Assembly: GCF_015354445.1 (NCBI RefSeq) | Contig: NZ_JADKYT010000001.1 | Span: forward strand, 1,178,001 to 1,242,000 | Length of the DNA stretch: 64,000 bases | Source: Methylophilus sp. QUAN | GTDB taxonomy: Bacteria > Pseudomonadota > Gammaproteobacteria > Burkholderiales > Methylophilaceae | Direction of reading: 5' to 3' | In this document: positions 1-8,360 of the stretch, in pieces | How positions within the stretch are numbered: the first letter of the stretch is position 1 | Layout: each line of letters opens with the position of its first letter | Notes under the pieces: model-generated | The model's input: only the letters and a program-made list of their open reading frames with translations | Told to the model about the DNA's origin: nothing | Databases searched by the model: none | Position numbers and translations under genes: made by a program

Positions 1-801
1 GATGGCCTTCAGTTTTTCGTGGTCCAGAATGCGGATGTTCTTTTGTTTGACTTCAATAATGCCGTCGTCGCTAAACTTGGAGAAGGTACGGCTCACGGTT
101 TCCAGCTTCATGCCCAGGTAGCTGCCGATTTCTTCACGTGTCATGCGCAAAATCAATTCGCTTTTCGAGTAGCCACGGGCGTGCAAACGTTGCAGCAAGT
201 TGAGCAGAAAGGCTGCCAGGCGCTCTTCGGCACGCATATTGGCCAGCAACATCATGACGCCATTCTCGCGCACAATCTCGCGGCTCATGATTTTGTGCAC
301 ATGGCGTTGCAGCATGGGAATTTCACGTGACAGGTCTTCAACGTGGTTAAACGGCATCACGCAGACTTCGGCATCTTCAAGCGCAATGGCGTTGCAATTA
401 TGCTTGTCACTGACAATGCCATCCAGCCCCATGATTTCCCCGGCCATCTGGAAGCCGGTGACTTGTTCGCGGCCATCTTCAGAAACCACACAGGTTTTAA
501 AGAAGCCAGTACGGATTGCATACAAAGTGGTAAACGGGTCGCCACTGCTGAACAGGTGACCACCTTGCTTCACTTTTTTGCGGGTGGCGACCATGCCATC
601 CAATTTGCTCATCTCGTCCGTGCTTAAACCTATGGGCAGGCACAGCTCGCGCAGGTTGCAGTTAGAGCAGGCGACCTTGAAGCTGGATTCGGCTTGCATG
701 GGGGAGGTCCTTGGCAGTCGTTGATCTTGCGACTGATTATACGCTTCATGCGCATTGATTTCATGTGTGGCGATTTCATCTGCTGCAATGGCATTTAACA
801 T
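1..801 (-). CDS. fnr: Fnr/Anr-type oxygen-sensing transcriptional regulator (3' end cut by window)
   Basis: Crp/Fnr-family regulator that binds a [4Fe-4S] cluster when oxygen is absent and then activates genes for anaerobic or microaerobic life. Visible are an N-terminal cysteine cluster (CSNCNLRELC, Cys45, Cys48 and Cys54 from this start), the fourth cysteine in the middle (HNC in SDKHNCNAIAL), a cNMP-type beta barrel and a C-terminal helix-turn-helix ending ETVSRTFSKF, which is the Fnr recognition helix type. About 267 codons are present, so only a few C-terminal residues lie outside the window. The start at 801 has a GGAAG ribosome site; a second in-frame ATG at 699 would give a length closer to E. 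coli FNR but has no ribosome site. It is divergent from hemN, with an FNR box between them, and a perfect TATAAT reads toward this gene at 822-827. Confidence 0.93.
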   Translation of the reverse strand, partial: MLNAIAADEIATHEINAHEAYNQSQDQRLPRTSPMQAESSFKVACSNCNLRELCLPIGLSTDEMSKLDGMVATRKKVKQGGHLFSSGDPFTTLYAIRTGFFKTCVVSEDGREQVTGFQMAGEIMGLDGIVSDKHNCNAIALEDAEVCVMPFNHVEDLSREIPMLQRHVHKIMSREIVRENGVMMLLANMRAEERLAAFLLNLLQRLHARGYSKSELILRMTREEIGSYLGMKLETVSRTFSKFSDDGIIEVKQKNIRILDHEKLKAI

Positions 802-864
802 GATGCTTTTTACTCTTCCCTATTATAGTGAGTTGCATTATGCACGCGTCACGCATCGGACTAT

Positions 865-878
865 TTGATATGCATCAA
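865..878. promoter_or_regulatory. FNR/ANR box between fnr and hemN
   Basis: TTGATATGCATCAA is a perfect match to the FNR consensus TTGAT-N4-ATCAA and a full palindrome. It sits about 95 bp upstream of the hemN ATG and about 64 bp upstream of the fnr ATG, so it can serve activation of hemN and autoregulation of fnr. That it is bound by the adjacent Fnr is inference from the known family consensus. Confidence 0.85.
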
Positions 879-972
879 GAAGTCATGGTTTGCTTTATGG
901 CAAAGTGGCTGTCAATGACTTTGGGGACGCGATGTCTCACTTGTGCCGACAGGAAAGAATTTGCTAGATACC

Positions 973-2358
973 ATGAAACAACCGTTGATGATTACTCAAG
1001 AGCACATCGAACGCTATGATGTTTCGGGGCCGCGTTATACCTCTTACCCCACGGCAGACCGCTTTGTCGAGGCGTTTGATGCAGCGGCCTATGTCAAGGC
1101 GGCAGAGCAGCGCAATATCAGCAACTGGACGCAACCGCTGTCTGTTTATGTACATATCCCGTTTTGTGCCTCCCTGTGTTTTTATTGTGCCTGCAATAAA
1201 ATCGTTACCAAGCGTTATGAGCAGGGCGCAATTTACCTCAACTACCTGCAACGCGAACTCAATCTGCACCTGAACAAGTTTTCGCAAGCGCAGGCGGTGA
1301 ACCAATTGCACCTGGGCGGCGGCACGCCGACCTTTCTCAATGATGAAGAGTTAACCAGCCTGGTCGACATGCTGAAAAAAGCCTTTGTGTTTAACCAAGA
1401 GGGTGAATACTCCATCGAAATCGATCCACGCACGGTGAACCAGCAACGCTTGCAGCATTTGCGCGACCTGGGCTTTAACCGCCTGAGTTTTGGCGTGCAA
1501 GACTTTGACGCTGAGGTACAACAGGCCGTGCATAGAGTGCAGTCTTATGCGCAAGTGGAAACGCTGATGCAACAGGCGCGCGAGATGGGGTATCAGTCGA
1601 TTAATGCTGATCTGATCTATGGCTTGCCCAAACAAACCCCAGCGACGTTTCGCGAGACGATTAACAAAATAACGACCTTGCGCCCGGACCGCATTGCTTT
1701 ATATGGCTATGCGCATTTGCCATCAAGATTCAAACCGCAACGGCGTATTTTGCAAGATGAGTTACCCAATGCGGTCGATAAGATTCAAATGCTGTCGGAG
1801 GCAATTCAGCAATTAATGCAGGCAGGTTATGTGTATATTGGTATGGACCACTTCGCCTTACCTGATGATTCGCTCGCCATCGCCAAACAGCAGGGCAGGT
1901 TGCACCGTAATTTCCAGGGTTACAGCACCATGGCAGACCAGGACATCCTGGCGCTGGGCGTGTCTGCCATTGGCAAAATGGGTGCGACCTATAGCCAGAA
2001 TGCCAAAACGCTGGAAGAGTATTACGACTTCCTCGACCAGGGCCAGTTGCCAATTGTGCGTGGATTGGCACTCAGCCGTGATGACCTGATCCGGCGCGCA
2101 GTGATTATGGCCATCATGTGCCATGGTGAGCTTAGCTATGAGTCAATAGAGCTCTCTTACATGGTGAATTTCAGGGATTACTTTAAGTCAGAGATTCAAC
2201 AGCTTGCAGATAAAGAAAAGCAGGGGTTGGTGGTGCTGGAAGACGATGGCCTGAAAGTGACTGAAATGGGCTGGTACTTTGTACGTGCCATTGCCATGGT
2301 GTTTGACCGCTATTTGCAGCACGATGCCAATCGTGCAAGGTTCTCCAAAATCCTTTAA
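973..2358 (+). CDS. hemN: oxygen-independent coproporphyrinogen III oxidase
   Basis: Radical-SAM enzyme that converts coproporphyrinogen III to protoporphyrinogen IX in haem synthesis without oxygen; cytoplasmic. The 461-residue length fits HemN. The cluster motif HIPFCASLCFYCAC carries Cys65, Cys69 and Cys72 for the 4Fe-4S cluster plus the extra HemN cysteine Cys74, and GGGTPT at 115-120 is the SAM-binding motif. The N-terminal segment around RYDVSGPRYTSYPT is typical of HemN and absent from HemW, which supports hemN over hemW. I chose ATG 973; a GTG at 943 is in frame but lies before a purine-rich site, and ATG 988 is also possible. It is divergent from fnr and preceded by an FNR box, so induction at low oxygen is expected. 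Confidence 0.95.
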   Translation: MKQPLMITQEHIERYDVSGPRYTSYPTADRFVEAFDAAAYVKAAEQRNISNWTQPLSVYVHIPFCASLCFYCACNKIVTKRYEQGAIYLNYLQRELNLHLNKFSQAQAVNQLHLGGGTPTFLNDEELTSLVDMLKKAFVFNQEGEYSIEIDPRTVNQQRLQHLRDLGFNRLSFGVQDFDAEVQQAVHRVQSYAQVETLMQQAREMGYQSINADLIYGLPKQTPATFRETINKITTLRPDRIALYGYAHLPSRFKPQRRILQDELPNAVDKIQMLSEAIQQLMQAGYVYIGMDHFALPDDSLAIAKQQGRLHRNFQGYSTMADQDILALGVSAIGKMGATYSQNAKTLEEYYDFLDQGQLPIVRGLALSRDDLIRRAVIMAIMCHGELSYESIELSYMVNFRDYFKSEIQQLADKEKQGLVVLEDDGLKVTEMGWYFVRAIAMVFDRYLQHDANRARFSKIL

Positions 2359-2367
2359 ACTCTCGGC

Positions 2368-3084
2368 ATGTTAGCCAGCTTACTCCTGACCGCCTTTGTC
2401 ATGGGGCTGGCAGGCGGCCCGCATTGCATTGCCATGTGTGGTGCAGCTTGCGGCGCCATGCAGTCTTCTCCTCAAACCACCAGCCAGTTTCGTTCGATTC
2501 CGCTACGCGTCATCAAGACCATTCCCTGGAGTTTCTACCTGGGGCGCATGCTGGGTTATGGCATCTTGGGCGCGATTGCGGCAGAAACCCTGCGTGGCCT
2601 GGCCTGGTTGTCCAATCAGAGTCATGTATTCCAGCCCTTGTGGACGTTCTCTCATACGCTGATTTTTGCCTGGGGCGTGTTATTGCTGGTCACCGGTCAA
2701 CAGCCACAATGGGCTGTGCAGCGGGCACAGCAGGTCTGGGCGTGGATTAAGCAGCGCACCGAACATGCCAAATTCGGCTATTTGCTGACTGGCATGATCT
2801 GGGCTTTGTTGCCGTGTGGTTTGCTCTATTCAGCGGTGATGCTGGCCTCGTTGCAATCGCAATGGTTACAAGGGGCGCTTGTGATGATGGCTTTTGCCTG
2901 TGGCTCTGCCACTGTGCTGGCACTGGCACCAGTCCTATGGCGCGCCAGCCAGCAATCCATGCCCGGCTGGTTTAAAGAGTCGACGGGGATGCGCCTGAGT
3001 GGCGTATTGCTCATCGCCCTCAGCGTAGTCGCTTTATGGATGGACGTCATGCATCATGATAAATTGTGGTGCCAATTGCTCTAA
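2368..3084 (+). CDS. TauE/SafE-type (DsbD_2-like) cytochrome-oxidase-associated membrane protein
   Basis: A 238-residue inner-membrane protein with about six hydrophobic segments. The N-terminal motif GGPHCIAMCGAACGA (Cys20, Cys24, Cys28) and a second LLPCGLLYSA motif in the middle are marks of the family annotated as sulfite exporter TauE/SafE or urease-accessory-H-like, PF13386. In many proteobacteria such genes sit with ccoNOPQ-ccoGHIS, fnr and hemN and are thought to help metal supply or assembly of cbb3 oxidase; the name sulfite exporter is probably misleading. It starts 9 bp after hemN and is likely co-transcribed. The cco genes themselves are not in the window; they might lie left of fnr. 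Confidence 0.8.
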   Translation: MLASLLLTAFVMGLAGGPHCIAMCGAACGAMQSSPQTTSQFRSIPLRVIKTIPWSFYLGRMLGYGILGAIAAETLRGLAWLSNQSHVFQPLWTFSHTLIFAWGVLLLVTGQQPQWAVQRAQQVWAWIKQRTEHAKFGYLLTGMIWALLPCGLLYSAVMLASLQSQWLQGALVMMAFACGSATVLALAPVLWRASQQSMPGWFKESTGMRLSGVLLIALSVVALWMDVMHHDKLWCQLL

Positions 3085-3118
3085 ACATTGCTTTTATTGC
3101 CTGCGCCCTGTAACTTTT

Positions 3119-3142
3119 AATTGTTAATTTAATTTAACAATT
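3119..3142. promoter_or_regulatory. AT-only inverted repeat upstream of the ligase gene
   Basis: Two perfect 9-bp arms, AATTGTTAA and TTAACAATT, are separated by 6 bp and lie immediately before the ribosome-binding site (GGGGGG) of the DNA ligase gene. The stem has few G-C pairs and no T-tract, so an operator is more likely than a terminator. The binding protein is unknown. Confidence 0.4.
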
Positions 3143-3152
3143 GGGGGGCGTT

Positions 3153-3992
3153 ATGCTTGGGCCAACGCGATATCTACTGTTTATTTTCTTGTCCTTATGG
3201 GTTGCGCACAGCTACGCCCAGCCGCCTGCCATTTTGCTGGCGCAGATTTACCATGACGATATCCAGGTGCAGGAATACCTGGTCAGTGAAAAACTGGATG
3301 GCATCCGTGCCATCTGGGATGGTCAGCAATTCACCAGCCGCCAGGGTCATCCTATTCATGCGCCAGCCTGGTTTACTCAAGACTTTCCGCCACGGCCACT
3401 GGATGGCGAATTATGGATAGGCCGTGGTCAATTCGAGACGCTTTCATCCACTGTCAGACAAACGCAACCGAGTGATGCTGCCTGGCGGCAAGTCGCCTAT
3501 TATGTGTTTGAGTTGCCAGACGCCAGCGGTGATTTCGCCCACAGAGTGCAGACAATTGTGCACATCGCCCGGCAAGCGCATAGCCCTTATCTCAAAAGTC
3601 TGCCGCAGTTCAAGGTAAAGGATAGGCAAGTGCTTAAGCGAACGTTAGAGCAAGTTGTGGCGAAACGTGGCGAAGGCCTGATGCTGCACCGCGCTGACGC
3701 GCCATATCTCACAGGCCGTAGCCATGTCTTGCTCAAGCTCAAGCCACAACTTGATGCCGAAGCCAAAGTGATCGCCTATGTGCCCGGCAAAGGCAAATAC
3801 CAAGGTAAAATGGGCGCGTTACTGGTAGAAACCCCGGCAGGTATCCAATTTAAACTGGGCACCGGATTCAGCGACGCCGAGCGTGCGCATCCGCCGCCCA
3901 TCGGCTGCCAGGTTACTTATACTTACCGTGATGTGACCAAAACAGGTAAACCCAAATTTGCCAGTTTTTTGCGCATACGCCCCTCTGAATAG
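3153..3992 (+). CDS. periplasmic ATP-dependent DNA ligase (Lig E type)
   Basis: Minimal ATP-dependent DNA ligase of 279 residues. The nucleotidyltransferase motifs are all visible: I KLDG with Lys47 (the adenylated lysine), III around DGELW at 84-88, IV EGLMLHR at 174-180 and V LLKLKP at 193-198, followed by a small OB fold containing KMGALLVE and FKLGTGFSD. There is no DNA-binding N-terminal domain, as in Lig E. The first 22 residues form a signal peptide (hydrophobic LLFIFLSLWVAHSYA), so the enzyme should work in the periplasm, where Lig E is thought to act on extracellular or incoming DNA during uptake. ATG 3153 is preceded by a G-rich ribosome site; a TTG at 3141 is in frame but lies inside the upstream repeat. 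A small secreted protein gene follows 14 bp later. Confidence 0.88.
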   Translation: MLGPTRYLLFIFLSLWVAHSYAQPPAILLAQIYHDDIQVQEYLVSEKLDGIRAIWDGQQFTSRQGHPIHAPAWFTQDFPPRPLDGELWIGRGQFETLSSTVRQTQPSDAAWRQVAYYVFELPDASGDFAHRVQTIVHIARQAHSPYLKSLPQFKVKDRQVLKRTLEQVVAKRGEGLMLHRADAPYLTGRSHVLLKLKPQLDAEAKVIAYVPGKGKYQGKMGALLVETPAGIQFKLGTGFSDAERAHPPPIGCQVTYTYRDVTKTGKPKFASFLRIRPSE

Positions 3993-4006
3993 TTAAAGGA
4001 AATCAT

Positions 4007-4426
4007 ATGAAGTGGTTCGCAGGATTATTAAGTTGCTGGATGGCAGCAAACGCTTACGCGCTTGATTTAAGCGGTGTTTACGCCTGCACGGGCGATGATG
4101 CGCATGAAGGAAAGTACACGGGTACAGTGACCATGAAATTACGTCCGGAACATAGCAAAGGCGCTGATGCCAGTTATGACTTCCAGCTCGAAGTGCCTGA
4201 TTATGGCGTTTATAAAGGCCACGCTGCGGCGCATGGTATGCATGCCGCTATGCATTTTGCCTTACCAGCAGAGAACGGCGAATATGGTGGCAAGACGCAT
4301 GATTATGGCACGGGCATTGCCGAGTTTAAGAAAAATGCCAAAGGGCAGTTGAGCTTCAGGAAGTTTTATTTTGAACCTGGGTTTAAGGGTGGGAATACAG
4401 GGGTAGAAGAGTGTGTAAGAAAGTAA
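4007..4426 (+). CDS. small secreted protein of unknown function
   Basis: A 139-residue protein that I do not recognise. It begins with a clear signal peptide (MKWFAGLLSCWMAANAYA, cleavage after ANAYA) and the mature part is small, polar and His/Gly-rich with two cysteines, one near the start (VYACTGDD) and one at the end (GVEECVRK), which could form a disulfide. A strong ribosome site AAAGGA precedes the ATG. It is 14 bp downstream of the ligase gene and probably in the same transcript; whether it works with the ligase is unknown. It ends facing the leftward polysaccharide operon with only 38 bp between the stops, where I see no strong terminator. Confidence 0.7.
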   Translation: MKWFAGLLSCWMAANAYALDLSGVYACTGDDAHEGKYTGTVTMKLRPEHSKGADASYDFQLEVPDYGVYKGHAAAHGMHAAMHFALPAENGEYGGKTHDYGTGIAEFKKNAKGQLSFRKFYFEPGFKGGNTGVEECVRK

Positions 4427-4464
4427 TATCTCATCAGAAACAGATGCATTCAACTCAAGTAAGT

Positions 4465-5694
4465 TTAATGCTCTTTTAATATTTTATTAAAGTGTGAAAT
4501 GAGCCTTTCAGTGCACGTATGTAATTGAAAGTGCTTCAGAAAGTATTGTTGAGCACTTTGGCCTAATTGTAGGCGATTTTCTTCTGTCATTGTATAGAGT
4601 TTAATCACTGCGTCAGCAAGGGCCTGAGCATCCCCAGCTGAGCAAGTGAGACCTGCATTGGCATTTTTAACAATATCAGCGGCTTCACCGTTACAACAAG
4701 CAATAATAGGTTTTTTCGCAGAAAGATAAGCTTGTAATTTGCTTGGCACCGTTGCTGATAATGCTGATTGATCCTTAAGTGTTAGTAGTAGCACTGAGGC
4801 AGACTCGTAAATGGCAGGCATTTGATCATGAGCGACTCTGCCGGCCATCACAATATTGTCCAGATCATAATCAGTAATCAGCTTTGCAATTTCATGATCC
4901 ATACGACCACTACCCACTAAGTAGAACTTTATTGCATCATGATTTTTGAGGATTCTTGCAGCTTCGACAATTGTCTCGCATGATTGAGCTGCTCCGATAT
5001 TGCCTGCAAAAACAATTGAAAACTGCTTTGCAATTGTTTTTGATAGATAGCCTGTTAGGTCGAGTGGCACTGCGTTAGCTAAGTGACCCTCCGCAGAGTT
5101 TGGAAAGTACTTTATTTTATTCTTCTTACGGGTTAATAACTCAACCGACTGACGAAAGCCTTCACATTGAACGAGTATTGAGTCGGAACAATAGTAAATA
5201 TACTTAACTGCATTTTTCACTAAGCCCAGAATCAGTTTGCTTTTGATAAAGCCGGTTGCAAGTAACGATTCTGGCCATAAATCTTGTACCCATAAAACCA
5301 AGGGCGCGCGTTTCAGCCAGGATAAATAAAGCGCTGGTAAAGCCTGTAGTAAAGGGGATAGCCCGTAGACAAAAATCACATCAAACTTTTTTCCCCGAAG
5401 GGCGTAGGGGGCACATAAATAGCCAGATACAATAAATGAGAGATAATTAAGTACCATTCCTTTCCCAGAGTTCTTACCACGCTGCCAAAGTGGTATGCGG
5501 ACTACATCAAAGCCTGAGTATTGTTCATGATGAATGCCTAATGCTTTATAGCCATCGAATATTTTCCCTTCAGGATAGTTGGGCTTTCCTGTTAATACTG
5601 TGACTTCTATGCCTTGATCACGCAGGCTGCGTGCAACAGCATTAATATGAAAATTCTCAGGCCAAAAGTATTGTGTCCAAATAAGTACTTTCAT
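4465..5694 (-). CDS. WbuB-like GT4 family glycosyltransferase
   Basis: Cytoplasmic retaining glycosyltransferase of the GT-B fold, 409 residues. The N-terminus MKVLIWTQYFWPENFHIN with LTGKPNYPEG shortly after is the signature of the WbuB-like branch, which in O-antigen loci transfers N-acetyl-L-fucosamine-type or related sugars. The C-terminal donor-binding half contains FAGNIGAAQ and VPSKLQAYLSAKKPII, where the usual E of the EX7E motif is hard to place by eye. It is the last gene of the polysaccharide operon and overlaps the upstream gene by 4 bp (ATGA type). A match with the UDP-6-deoxy-L-hexosamine genes at the start of the operon is an inference. The region is visibly more AT-rich than hemN or hrpA. 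Confidence 0.85.
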   Translation of the reverse strand: MKVLIWTQYFWPENFHINAVARSLRDQGIEVTVLTGKPNYPEGKIFDGYKALGIHHEQYSGFDVVRIPLWQRGKNSGKGMVLNYLSFIVSGYLCAPYALRGKKFDVIFVYGLSPLLQALPALYLSWLKRAPLVLWVQDLWPESLLATGFIKSKLILGLVKNAVKYIYYCSDSILVQCEGFRQSVELLTRKKNKIKYFPNSAEGHLANAVPLDLTGYLSKTIAKQFSIVFAGNIGAAQSCETIVEAARILKNHDAIKFYLVGSGRMDHEIAKLITDYDLDNIVMAGRVAHDQMPAIYESASVLLLTLKDQSALSATVPSKLQAYLSAKKPIIACCNGEAADIVKNANAGLTCSAGDAQALADAVIKLYTMTEENRLQLGQSAQQYFLKHFQLHTCTERLISHFNKILKEH

Positions 5695-6734
5695 CTGAGT
5701 ATTTCCGATAAGAACTCTTCTGCAGAGTGAATTTTCGCTGTCGGCTCAGGCTGGTCCAAGAAACGTTTGACCGCTCTTGCAATCGATATAGGTGAGTGAG
5801 GATCAAAAGTCTCAATGGGTTCAACCACGTCTCTCACATAATCAAGCTCCGCGGCTAGAATAGGTATTTCCAACTGCTTCGCTTCAATCAAGGGTAAGCC
5901 AAAAGACTCTGTTGTGGATGGGAAAATTAATGCAGATGCAGATTGATATAACTTATGAATCTTTGAAGGCTCTATGAGGTTTAGGTTTGTAATATCAAGG
6001 CTATGCTCTTTTGTATATTTAGCGATTTTGGCACAGAGTTGTGGAAAAGCTTCCGAGCTAACTGTCAGTGCCAAAGAGGGTCTTAAGTCTGCATCCGCCA
6101 GAATTCGCCAAGCCTCTAACAGGTTCAGATGGTTTTTATGAGACTCCCCACTCGCTACATATAAAAAGTCAAACTTTTTGCCATGCTGAAATTCATTTTC
6201 AATTGATTTTGTCTCAAATACGGGAGCAAATGGAAACACTGAGACATTTGCATCTTTCCATAGTTTTTGTAACGCCATTTGCATTGAGGGTGTTTGAACA
6301 ATGTATCGGTGAGTGGGACTGTGAAAAAAGCGTAACCAACAGCGCTCAACAGTTAAGCGAACTCTCGTTAAGAGGGGGTGGCCTATCAGCGATTTGCTTT
6401 CTACAAGTAGACGATTTTGAATGAAAACTACAACTTTGCCTTTAAGTGGCAGTAATGGCGGCAGCCCATGAAAACATATAACAATATCTGAGCTTCTTGT
6501 ATTTAGCCATAATCTAAGCTCAGCTCTCAATCTTGCTAAAACTGAAGCATGATAGCTGTAATATTTAAATCGCTCTCGAGATAAGCGGAGCTCCCGCACT
6601 CCACGAGAGTCAAGTTGTAAAAGCTTAAATTTGTGATTAGGGGCCGATAAAATCAATCTGAGTAAAATCATGCCGCCACCAGAGTGAACGCTCGGCGCGT
6701 GGATAATAAGCATTTTCTTTATAGGCTCAATCAC
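5691..6734 (-). CDS. GT4-like glycosyltransferase
   Basis: A 347-residue glycosyltransferase with a GT-B fold. The N-terminal part has the glycine-rich start HAPSVHSGGGMILL and the C-terminal Glycos_transf_1 part includes FDFLYVASGESHKNHLNLLEAW, SASALIFPSTTESFGLPLIEA (the EX7E-type donor-binding motif) and EIPILAAE. Acceptor and donor cannot be told from sequence. Likely acts on the lipid-linked glycan at the cytoplasmic membrane face. The stop overlaps the next gene by 4 bp, and 8 bp separate it from the glycosyltransferase-methyltransferase gene upstream, so the genes are co-translated. An in-frame ATG seven codons later (KKMLIIHAP) is an alternative start. Confidence 0.82.
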   Translation of the reverse strand: MIEPIKKMLIIHAPSVHSGGGMILLRLILSAPNHKFKLLQLDSRGVRELRLSRERFKYYSYHASVLARLRAELRLWLNTRSSDIVICFHGLPPLLPLKGKVVVFIQNRLLVESKSLIGHPLLTRVRLTVERCWLRFFHSPTHRYIVQTPSMQMALQKLWKDANVSVFPFAPVFETKSIENEFQHGKKFDFLYVASGESHKNHLNLLEAWRILADADLRPSLALTVSSEAFPQLCAKIAKYTKEHSLDITNLNLIEPSKIHKLYQSASALIFPSTTESFGLPLIEAKQLEIPILAAELDYVRDVVEPIETFDPHSPISIARAVKRFLDQPEPTAKIHSAEEFLSEILR

Positions 6735-6742
6735 AAGTTGTT

Positions 6743-8356
6743 TTAAATATTAATGTCACTTAGAAGCCACAAACCTAAGCTTTTATCTTGGAATTGTCCT
6801 GCCTCTTCAGTGCAGCCTTCGTTAATAGTTAATATAGGCTCAGGAAAGTAGAAGGGAGCGAGCTGCATATTAAGTGCTCTCCAAAAGCTATCTTGACCAA
6901 TTAAATCATTGTTGTAACTTCTGTCAGTGAACGTCGTGGTCAATAAATATTTGGCGCCAGATTGTTTAAAGTTTCTGAGTATTTTTAATGCATCATCAAA
7001 TTTTAGATGAACTAAACAGTCTCGAGAGAAAATTAAATCTGCTTTGGGCAGAGTGTCCTCTGCCAAATTAAGGCATTTAAAAGTCCGTGTTGCTCCCCCA
7101 AATTCACTCATATGTTTATTTATCATTGGTTCTACAATGTCAACACCAATGTATTGCTGAACTCTTAACTCCGTTTCTTTCATCCAATACCAATCGCCAC
7201 ATGGGGCATCTAGGAAAGTCTTCACGGATAGCATCTCAATGATTTTGGGCAGTTGCTCTCGAATCACTTTTGTTTGAACTAAGTCTGAACCTTCGCCAGA
7301 CCTTGATTCGCGACCTCCGAAAATATTTTTGTCATAAATTTCTGAGAACTTTTCTTTGAGGTCAATGCGATTTATTTTTGCTTGAATATTTGATTTAGAG
7401 AACAGTCGCTTAATAATTGTTTTTATGTTAGCGGGTACAAGCTGCCTGCAAATGCTAATTAATTTGTTGGCGAAATATCTGATTTCTCTTTTAATAGTCA
7501 TTGTTTTATTATTAGTCATAAACTTATTTGAAATGGCATACGCTTTGATAGAAGCTCCAGCTTCGTTAAAGCCTCTATTGAACATACTTGAAGCAAGATC
7601 GGTATAAGATTCCGAAAGAGACTTTCCTGATCCAGACAGAATTTCTTTATGGCTTAAGTTCATTGCAAAGTTAGATAGCAGTTGGTTACATTCAGTTAAG
7701 GCAATCCCTGCCATTTGATAGCTTCCTTGGTTCGCATGTTGCCTAGCCTGCACTAGTACATCAGGTATATGTACGAAATCATATTGTTTTGCCATTCTGA
7801 ACCATAGGTCATAATCTTGAGTAGTTCTTAATGATTCGTTAAATACTCCTACCTTGTCAAAAGCTTGTTTAGGTATTAGTAACGTACATCCATGTAATCG
7901 ATTTTCGATTGTGATCCAATAGCGAAAGCTTTCTGGTCGAACTCCACTTAGTTGCACTGGCGAAGCTTTTTCTAAGTCATCAGTAAAAACAGAGTAGTTG
8001 CTGTATATAACAACGTTTTTCTCAGCTAGATTTGCGAGCGCTAATATTTGCTTTTCGACTTTATCTTTGGAGTACAAGTCGTCGTGGCTTAACCAAGAAA
8101 AATATTCACCTTGCATTTCTCTAATTGCTAAGTTTAATGCAGAAGCTACGCCTCCATTCTCTTTGTAGAGGTAGCGGATATTACTGCCGTAAGATTTTGC
8201 GATTCTGTCGGTTTCTCCATTGTCGGTGGAACCATCATTAATGACTAAAATCTCTATATTTTGATATGTTTGTTCGAGTGCACTTTCTATCGCTTGCTTT
8301 AGATAGTCCTCGCCGTTGTAAACAGGTATTACAATTGAAACTTTTGGTTTATTCAT
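6743..8356 (-). CDS. fusion of GT2 glycosyltransferase and SAM-dependent methyltransferase
   Basis: A 537-residue two-part enzyme. Residues 1 to about 240 form a GT-A (GT2) glycosyltransferase: KVSIVIPVYNGEDYL, VINDGSTDN and the metal-binding region SWLSHDDLYS, followed by TTQDYDLWFRM. After a linker of about 100 residues the C-terminal 200 residues form a class I methyltransferase with motif I FLDAPCGDWYWM, a following acidic VDIVEPM and FSRDCLVHL. The product may add a sugar and then methylate it, for example to cap or terminate chain growth as known for other O-antigen methyltransferases; that role is inference. The ATG at 8356 begins 5 bp after the upstream stop; an in-frame extension to 8473 would overlap that gene by over 100 bp and is unlikely. 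Confidence 0.83.
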   Translation of the reverse strand: MNKPKVSIVIPVYNGEDYLKQAIESALEQTYQNIEILVINDGSTDNGETDRIAKSYGSNIRYLYKENGGVASALNLAIREMQGEYFSWLSHDDLYSKDKVEKQILALANLAEKNVVIYSNYSVFTDDLEKASPVQLSGVRPESFRYWITIENRLHGCTLLIPKQAFDKVGVFNESLRTTQDYDLWFRMAKQYDFVHIPDVLVQARQHANQGSYQMAGIALTECNQLLSNFAMNLSHKEILSGSGKSLSESYTDLASSMFNRGFNEAGASIKAYAISNKFMTNNKTMTIKREIRYFANKLISICRQLVPANIKTIIKRLFSKSNIQAKINRIDLKEKFSEIYDKNIFGGRESRSGEGSDLVQTKVIREQLPKIIEMLSVKTFLDAPCGDWYWMKETELRVQQYIGVDIVEPMINKHMSEFGGATRTFKCLNLAEDTLPKADLIFSRDCLVHLKFDDALKILRNFKQSGAKYLLTTTFTDRSYNNDLIGQDSFWRALNMQLAPFYFPEPILTINEGCTEEAGQFQDKSLGLWLLSDINI

Positions 8357-8360
8357 ATTT

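Noticed and set aside
19-627. Overlapping plus-strand frames at the left edge
   Set aside because: They are antisense to fnr, whose cysteine cluster, barrel and recognition helix are all clear on the minus strand.
943-972. GTG start for hemN giving ten more residues
   Set aside because: The purine-rich AGGAAAG lies downstream of this GTG and the extra residues do not fit HemN N-termini.
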